Assembly (NCBI GenBank): GCA_026015035.1
Contig: JAOZHB010000012.1
Span: 1 to 45,128 of the forward strand
Length of the DNA: 45,128 nt
Direction of reading: 5' to 3'
Source of the DNA: Candidatus Bathyarchaeota archaeon
GTDB taxonomy: Archaea > Thermoproteota > Bathyarchaeia > RBG-16-48-13 > GCA-020355125
How positions within the stretch are numbered: position 1 is the first letter of the stretch; each line of letters opens with the position of its first letter. The translations under genes and the position numbers were made by a program. Under the pieces are notes generated by a model, which worked only from the letters and a program-made list of their open reading frames with translations, had not been told where the DNA came from and did no database searches. Of this stretch, positions 40,771 through 45,128 are shown one piece after another.

Positions 40771-42156
40771 ATGTCGTCAGAGAAAATAATTTTAGATGAA
40801 GAGGATATTCCCAAGCAATGGTACTGCATTCTTTCCGATCTCCCGAAGCCACTTCCGCCACCCTTGGATCCCGCACAAAAGGCGCCAGGCCCAGGAATCG
40901 CGCCCCTAATCTTTGCTAAAGAGGTTCTAGGCCAAGAGTTCAGCAAGGATCGGTGGATAAACATCCCTGAAGAGGTAAGGGACGTATATCGGCTTTGGAG
41001 ACCAACCCCTATGTTCAGGGCAGTTCGACTGGAGAAAGCTCTGAAGACCCCCGCAAAAATCTACTACAAGTACGAAGGTGTGAGTCCTTCCGGAAGTCAT
41101 AAGCCAAACACCGCTGTCGCACAGGCTTACTACAACCTGAAGGAGGGTAAGGAACGCCTAACCACCGAGACGGGTGCAGGTCAATGGGGGTCCGCTCTAG
41201 CTTTTGGCTGCCAAGCCTTTGACCTTAAATCCACGGTCTTCATGGTGAGAGTGAGCTACGAACAAAAGCCTTACAGACGGGTTATGATGGAGACATGGGG
41301 TGCTGATGTGTACCCGAGTCCAAGCACCCAGACCGAGGCAGGCAGGAAAATTCTTAGCGAGGATCCTGAAAGCTCTGGTAGCCTAGGCATCGCCATCAGC
41401 GAAGCTGCTGAAGACGCGCTCACCAACGACGATGCCAACTACGCAATAGGAAGCGTCTTCAACCACGTTCTGACCCATCAAAGTGTGATAGGACTAGAGG
41501 CACAAAAGCAGTTCGAAGCAGTAGATGACTATCCTGACGTAATTTATGGATGTATAGGCGGAGGAAGCAGCTTCTCAGGCCTCTTCTGGCCCTTCTACTA
41601 CGATAAGGTATCCAAGAAGGCGCCGAAAGATGTACGATTTGTGGCAACTGAAGCCACCGCTTGTCCTTCTGTTACCCGCGGAGAATACCGGTACGACCAC
41701 GGAGACACCGCGCGGTTAACCCCCTTATTCAAGATGCATACCCTCGGCCACCAGTTTATACCACCCCCGATCCACGCAGGAGGCCTACGCTATCACGGCA
41801 TGGCCCCAACGCTCTCCTTATTGACCGCCGAGGACCAGGTGGAGACTAGGGCCTACAACCAATTAGAGGTCTTTGATGCAGCGATACTGTTCGCAAAAGC
41901 GGAAGGCATTGTTCCCGCCCCCGAGCCCTCACACGCCATCAAGGGAGCCATCGATGAAGCATTAAAATGTAAGGAGACAGGCGAGGAGAAGACCATCTTG
42001 TTTCTCCTATGTGGCCACGGCTACTTCGATATGCAGGCCTACGACGACTATCTCAGCGGAAAACTGCTGCCCTACGAGTATCCTGAGGAAAAAGTTCAAC
42101 AAGCCATGAACCAGTTACGAGAACTCTACCCGTGGGTTGATAAACTACCCTTCTAA
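40771..42156 (+). CDS. trpB2: Tryptophan synthase beta chain, TrpB2 type
   Basis: PLP enzyme that joins indole (or phosphoserine in some TrpB2) with serine to give tryptophan. It is the long TrpB2 form (about 461 residues). Landmarks: [22 protein letters not shown] lysine in [74 protein letters not shown] and [15 protein letters not shown] 40771 is preferred; the long upstream open frame overlaps the regulator gene on the other strand and is not similar. There is no trpA nearby, as is common for TrpB2. A pyrimidine terminator follows. Confidence 0.94.
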   Translation: MSSEKIILDEEDIPKQWYCILSDLPKPLPPPLDPAQKAPGPGIAPLIFAKEVLGQEFSKDRWINIPEEVRDVYRLWRPTPMFRAVRLEKALKTPAKIYYKYEGVSPSGSHKPNTAVAQAYYNLKEGKERLTTETGAGQWGSALAFGCQAFDLKSTVFMVRVSYEQKPYRRVMMETWGADVYPSPSTQTEAGRKILSEDPESSGSLGIAISEAAEDALTNDDANYAIGSVFNHVLTHQSVIGLEAQKQFEAVDDYPDVIYGCIGGGSSFSGLFWPFYYDKVSKKAPKDVRFVATEATACPSVTRGEYRYDHGDTARLTPLFKMHTLGHQFIPPPIHAGGLRYHGMAPTLSLLTAEDQVETRAYNQLEVFDAAILFAKAEGIVPAPEPSHAIKGAIDEALKCKETGEEKTILFLLCGHGYFDMQAYDDYLSGKLLPYEYPEEKVQQAMNQLRELYPWVDKLPF

Positions 42157-42170
42157 CCTCACTCTTCAAT

Positions 42171-42183
42171 CCCCCCTTTTTCT
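42171..42183 (+). terminator. Pyrimidine terminator after trpB2
   Basis: CCCCCCTTTTTCT starts 14 bases after the trpB2 stop codon. Confidence 0.6.
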
Positions 42184-42296
42184 ATATATTACCACGACTT
42201 TATTCAACGGCTCCCGTCCTTGCCTTGCAGTGTAGCCAGTATGGGATGTCAAAGCTTCACCTTCCTTTTCTTCGTGTGAATTAGCGGTTGAAAAAG

Positions 42297-42345
42297 ATTT
42301 TTATACGAGAAGTGTATACGGATATGCACTCTTGTAAGGAGGAGC
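42297..42345 (+). promoter_or_regulatory. Promoter and candidate operator of the ilvBN-leuC operon
   Basis: A TATA-like TTTTTATAC (42297-42305) is followed at the expected start site by an inverted repeat AGTGTATA-CGGA-TATGCACT (42311-42330, one mismatch). Next comes a strong AAGGAGGAGC ribosome site in front of ATG 42346. The order TATA, start region, ribosome site, ATG argues that the transcript begins near 42325. Confidence 0.55.
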
Positions 42346-42525
42346 ATGAGGTGCACTGGAGGAATCGTACCCTCTCAACATGATGCTGCTGATGAGGAAC
42401 GTCTTTTTATCAGTTGTCAGAACACCTCGTGGATGAACTCTTCTCACATGGATCATAGAAGTATTTTGAACTTGTTTGGAACAGGTCATTCTAGACCATA
42501 CAGACAGGAGATACCTTATGACTGA
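42346..42525 (+). CDS. Small leader ORF (59 codons) in front of ilvB
   Basis: A frame of 59 residues starts MRCTGGIVPSQHDAADEERL, with a very strong ribosome site (AAGGAGGAGC). It ends with a TGA that overlaps the ilvB start codon region by 8 bases (ilvB ATG at 42518). It includes ILNLFG but is not rich in a single amino acid. No family is recognised. Because the promoter lies just upstream, this ORF, not ilvB, would be the first one read by ribosomes. It could be a leader peptide, a small protein, or a translational coupler. Confidence 0.5.
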   Translation: MRCTGGIVPSQHDAADEERLFISCQNTSWMNSSHMDHRSILNLFGTGHSRPYRQEIPYD

Positions 42526-44203
42526 AATGACTGGCGCTCAAGCCATAGTCGAAGCTTTGAAAAAAGAAAAGGTAAACCACATCTTTGGGATATCTGGAGG
42601 AGCCGTCCTACCCATCTACGATGTCCTCTACGACGCAGAGATGCGTAACATTCTAGCGAGACATGAACAATGTGTAGGACACATGGCGGACGGTTATGCG
42701 CGAGTGAGTAGGTGTCCGGGCGTGTGCATTACCACATCGGGGCCTGGTGCGACCAACCTCGTCACCGGCATCGCCAACGCGTACATGGATTCGTCACCCG
42801 TAGTCGCCATAACCGGACAGGTTTCGAGAGCCGCGATAGGGAAAGACGCTTTTCAAGAAGCAGACATCGTGGGAATCACGACGCCCATCACCAAGTACGT
42901 CACGCAGGTTGAGCGGACGGAGGACATTCCCGAAGCTATCGGAACCGCCTTTTACATCGCCACCACCGGAAGGCCTGGACCTGTGTTAGTGGACGTTCCT
43001 AAGGACGTACAAGAACACTCCACTGACATTGAATTTCAAGATTCAATTAGCCTCAGGGGTTACAAGCCAAGAGACGACCCACACCCGATCCAGGTAAAAA
43101 GGGCGGTGGATATGCTGGTTCAGGCTGAACACCCCATGATTTTAGCGGGAGGCGGGGTCATTATTTCAAATGCTTCCCACGACTTGCTGAAACTCGCGGA
43201 GTTCATGACGCTTCCCGTGGCAACGACCCTGATGGGGAAAGGAAGCATTCCTGAAAACCATCCCTTGTCCTTGGGAATGGTTGGGATGCATGGGAAGGTC
43301 GAAGCAAACAAGTTGATTCTTGAAGCCGACGTTTTGCTGACTGTGGGAGCCCGTTTTTCAGACAGAACCACCGCGCGAGTAGATGGATTCTGTCCCGACG
43401 CCCAGATCATACACATAGACATCGACTCGGCTGAGATTGGGAAGAACGTTAAAATTGATCTTCCCATTGTGGCAGACGCAGGAAAGGCCCTCCGAGGAAT
43501 CTATAAACTCATAGTCAAGAAGGTGGTGAAAAACGAGAAGTCTACCTGGCTTTCCCGAATAAAACAGGTCCGAGATCACTATACAAATGAGCAGGAGAAG
43601 GATAACCAATCAATCACCGCTCCAGCGATCGTGCGAGGCCTCAGGGCTCTCTTACCCAACAACGCCGTTATTGCAACGGAGGTGGGGCAGAACCAGATAT
43701 GGGCAGCCCTGCACTTTCAATCCTTGGAGCCACGCACCTTCCTCAGTTCTGGAGGCTTGGGCACCATGGGCTTCGGCTTTCCAGCGGCCCTTGGCGCGAA
43801 AGTAGCCAAACCCGACGTGCCCGTCGTGGATATTGCGGGTGATGGGAGCTTCATCATGAGTGAGCAGGAATTAGCTACATCTGTCATCGAGGAAATCCCC
43901 GTCATAGTCGTGGTCTTGAATAACTCGATGCTAGGGATGGTGGCTCAGTGGCAACGATTTTTCTATCACCGACGGTACTCTGGCTCCATGCTTCGGGACT
44001 CACCTGACTTCGTGAAACTGGCAGAAGCCTATGGCGCCCAAGGAATACGCGTTGGTTCCCTAGAGGAGTTCTCTCAAGCGGTGAAAAACGGGTTAACCAG
44101 CGAAGTGACTACTGTTATTGACGTCCCCATATCTCCGGAAGAAAATGTTTATCCCATGATTCCTTCAGGTAAGACGTTGAAGGACATGATCTTGGGGGAT
44201 TAA
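42518..44203 (+). CDS. ilvB: Acetolactate synthase large subunit
   Basis: Thiamine diphosphate and FAD-dependent enzyme that makes acetolactate or acetohydroxybutyrate, the first common step of valine and isoleucine synthesis. Landmarks: MTGAQAIVEALKKEKVNHIFGISGGAVLPIYD, catalytic Glu in LARHEQCVGHMADGYAR, TSGPGATNLVTGIANAYMDSSPVVAITGQV, the FAD-domain motif, GGLGTMGFGFPAALGAKVA, and the ThDP-binding DIAGDGSFIMSEQELATSV...VVVLNNSMLGMVAQWQ. ATG 42518 is used, with AGGAGAT at a good distance; the 14 upstream codons are not family. The length of 561 is normal. ilvN and leuC follow on the same strand. Confidence 0.96.
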   Translation: MTEMTGAQAIVEALKKEKVNHIFGISGGAVLPIYDVLYDAEMRNILARHEQCVGHMADGYARVSRCPGVCITTSGPGATNLVTGIANAYMDSSPVVAITGQVSRAAIGKDAFQEADIVGITTPITKYVTQVERTEDIPEAIGTAFYIATTGRPGPVLVDVPKDVQEHSTDIEFQDSISLRGYKPRDDPHPIQVKRAVDMLVQAEHPMILAGGGVIISNASHDLLKLAEFMTLPVATTLMGKGSIPENHPLSLGMVGMHGKVEANKLILEADVLLTVGARFSDRTTARVDGFCPDAQIIHIDIDSAEIGKNVKIDLPIVADAGKALRGIYKLIVKKVVKNEKSTWLSRIKQVRDHYTNEQEKDNQSITAPAIVRGLRALLPNNAVIATEVGQNQIWAALHFQSLEPRTFLSSGGLGTMGFGFPAALGAKVAKPDVPVVDIAGDGSFIMSEQELATSVIEEIPVIVVVLNNSMLGMVAQWQRFFYHRRYSGSMLRDSPDFVKLAEAYGAQGIRVGSLEEFSQAVKNGLTSEVTTVIDVPISPEENVYPMIPSGKTLKDMILGD

Positions 44204-44204
44204 A

Positions 44205-44717
44205 ATGGAACAAGACATACTTCAGACCCACGCGATAGCGGTCCTCGTTGAACACAAACCCGGTGTCCTCTACGAGGTGGCAAACTTGTTTCGGCGAAGA
44301 GGCTTCAACATCGAAAGCATTACCGTTGGCAAGACGGAGCACAAGGAACAGGCCCGGATGACCATCACAGTTAACGGAGACGAGTACACGGTGGAACAGA
44401 TCATTAAACAGTTGAACAAGCTGATCAACGTGATCAAAGTCTCCATTCTAGAACCTGGAAACATGGTTTCACGGGAGTTAGTCCTCATAAAGATTCACAC
44501 GGCTGACTCCAAAGCTAGATCTGACCTCATCCAATACACCAACATCTTTCGCGGCCGCGTGATCGACGTCGCCCCCGACTCAATGATCATAGAAGTCACG
44601 GGTGACTCAGAAAAGGTCGATGCCTTCATCGAACTAAGTCGTTCCTTCGGCATTAAAGAAATCGCTCGCACGGGAGCTACGGCCTTGAATCGAGGGGGAA
44701 AAGTGATAAGGGAATGA
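44205..44717 (+). CDS. ilvN: Acetolactate synthase small (regulatory) subunit
   Basis: Regulatory partner of IlvB that binds valine. The N-terminal ACT domain reads AIAVLVEHKPGVLYEVANLFRRRGFNIESITVG, continuing with ARMTITVNGDEYTVEQIIKQLNKLINVIKV. The C-terminal ALS_ss_C domain reads LVLIKIHTADSKARSDLIQYTNIFRGRVIDVAPDSMIIEVTG. ATG 44205 lies one base after the ilvB stop, so translation is coupled. The length of 170 is typical. Confidence 0.95.
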   Translation: MEQDILQTHAIAVLVEHKPGVLYEVANLFRRRGFNIESITVGKTEHKEQARMTITVNGDEYTVEQIIKQLNKLINVIKVSILEPGNMVSRELVLIKIHTADSKARSDLIQYTNIFRGRVIDVAPDSMIIEVTGDSEKVDAFIELSRSFGIKEIARTGATALNRGGKVIRE

Positions 44718-44751
44718 AGAAAGATAGCAAGCTACGATAGGAGATGAAAGT

Positions 44752-45128
44752 TTGAACATCGTCGAGAAGATATTGGCTAAGGCCTCCAATCGAACTCAGG
44801 TGAGTCCCGGCGAGATCGTGGAGGCACGGATTGACAAAGCTATGATGAACGACATCACCGGGCCCTTGGCCATCGAGGCCTTCAAGAATATGGGCGGCGA
44901 ATGGGTTTGGGATACGACGCGAGCGATTATTATCCTCGACCACCTAGTCCCAGCTAACGACGATCAATCAGCGTATCTCCACAGACTCCTCCGCACCTTC
45001 GCCTACGAGCAAGGGCTGAAGTATTTTTATGACGTGGGACGGGGTGGAGTCTGCCATCAAGTGATGATGGAAAAACACGTGAGGCCGGGAGAAGTCATCG
45101 TAGGCGCTGACTCCCACACCTGCACCTA
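44752..45128 (+). CDS. leuC: 3-isopropylmalate/citramalate dehydratase large subunit (3' truncated by window edge)
   Basis: Aconitase-family Fe-S enzyme that isomerises 2- to 3-isopropylmalate (or citramalate to methylmalate). The visible 125 residues match the archaeal LeuC/HacA start: [69 protein letters not shown] and GADSHTCTY, with the family's DH and active-site His regions. Start is TTG 44752, with AGGAG 10 bases upstream. It reads on from ilvN after 34 bases, so it is probably in the same operon. The small subunit leuD must lie outside the window. Confidence 0.92.
   Translation, partial: MNIVEKILAKASNRTQVSPGEIVEARIDKAMMNDITGPLAIEAFKNMGGEWVWDTTRAIIILDHLVPANDDQSAYLHRLLRTFAYEQGLKYFYDVGRGGVCHQVMMEKHVRPGEVIVGADSHTCT

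Noticed and set aside
1-45128. tRNA genes, rRNA genes, CRISPR arrays and transposase genes
   Set aside because: None was seen on reading both strands: no GGTTCGAATCC-type T-loops in the gaps, no regularly spaced repeats with spacers, and no intact transposase or integrase.

Overview
The window is archaeal. It carries translation factor aIF2 gamma, ribosomal protein S17e, a TrpB2-type tryptophan synthase beta chain, an ADP-forming acyl-CoA synthetase alpha chain, a tungsten-type aldehyde:ferredoxin oxidoreductase and several MoaD/ThiS-like ubiquitin-fold proteins. Many starts are TTG or GTG behind GGAGG-like ribosome binding sites, promoters are TATA-like, and several genes end in C-run/T-run pyrimidine terminators. 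The mix fits a TACK-type archaeon such as Bathyarchaeia, but that placement is inference; no rRNA or tRNA gene was seen.

Layout. 1-6 kb: end of aIF2 gamma, an HpcH/HpaI-type aldolase, a phosphoribosyltransferase, an amidohydrolase broken by an in-frame TGA, and an MFS transporter. 6-10 kb: threonine ammonia-lyase (ilvA), an alpha-alpha toroid protein, the truncated start of an iron-sulfur subunit, a DUF4184-like membrane protein and two zinc-ribbon membrane proteins, one frameshifted. 10-15.3 kb: a gene-poor stretch holding copy A of a dispersed repeat, then a LarA-like protein, DinB-like and GyrI-like proteins, a flavodoxin-ferredoxin fusion and a frameshifted aldo/keto reductase. 15.3-24.3 kb: MscL, an ACT protein, AOR, a MoaD-like protein, a zinc-ribbon protein, a B12-binding radical SAM enzyme, a Cys/His-rich membrane protein, an EamA exporter and a DUF6282-type metallohydrolase. 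24.3-27 kb: inverted copy B of the repeat, then two tandem paralogous nucleotidyltransferases. 27-32 kb: glmS, an rps17e operon with a ubiquitin-like gene, and a two-gene Hsp20/regulator operon behind a pair of perfect palindromes.

32-45 kb is mostly amino-acid metabolism: ACD alpha chain, a stand-alone Lrp-type ligand domain, ilvE, a MoaD-like protein, nadA, ilvD, a LeuA/CimA-family synthase, an ACT regulator divergent from trpB2, a new 59-codon leader ORF, ilvB, ilvN and the start of leuC. With ilvA at 6 kb this covers most of branched-chain amino-acid synthesis, with two possible sources of 2-oxobutanoate (threonine deamination, or citramalate if the LeuA/CimA protein is CimA-like).

The most notable non-gene signals are: (1) TGTTAC palindromes flanking the TATA region of the Hsp20 operon; (2) TAGC tetranucleotide repeats in many intergenic gaps, often at stop codons; (3) a diverged ~150 bp repeat in two inverted copies, each next to an alternating (GC)n tract; (4) a gene fragment whose homology ends at another (GC)n tract; (5) several genes broken by one base or one stop codon; (6) an AOR lacking the usual third cysteine of its cluster motif.
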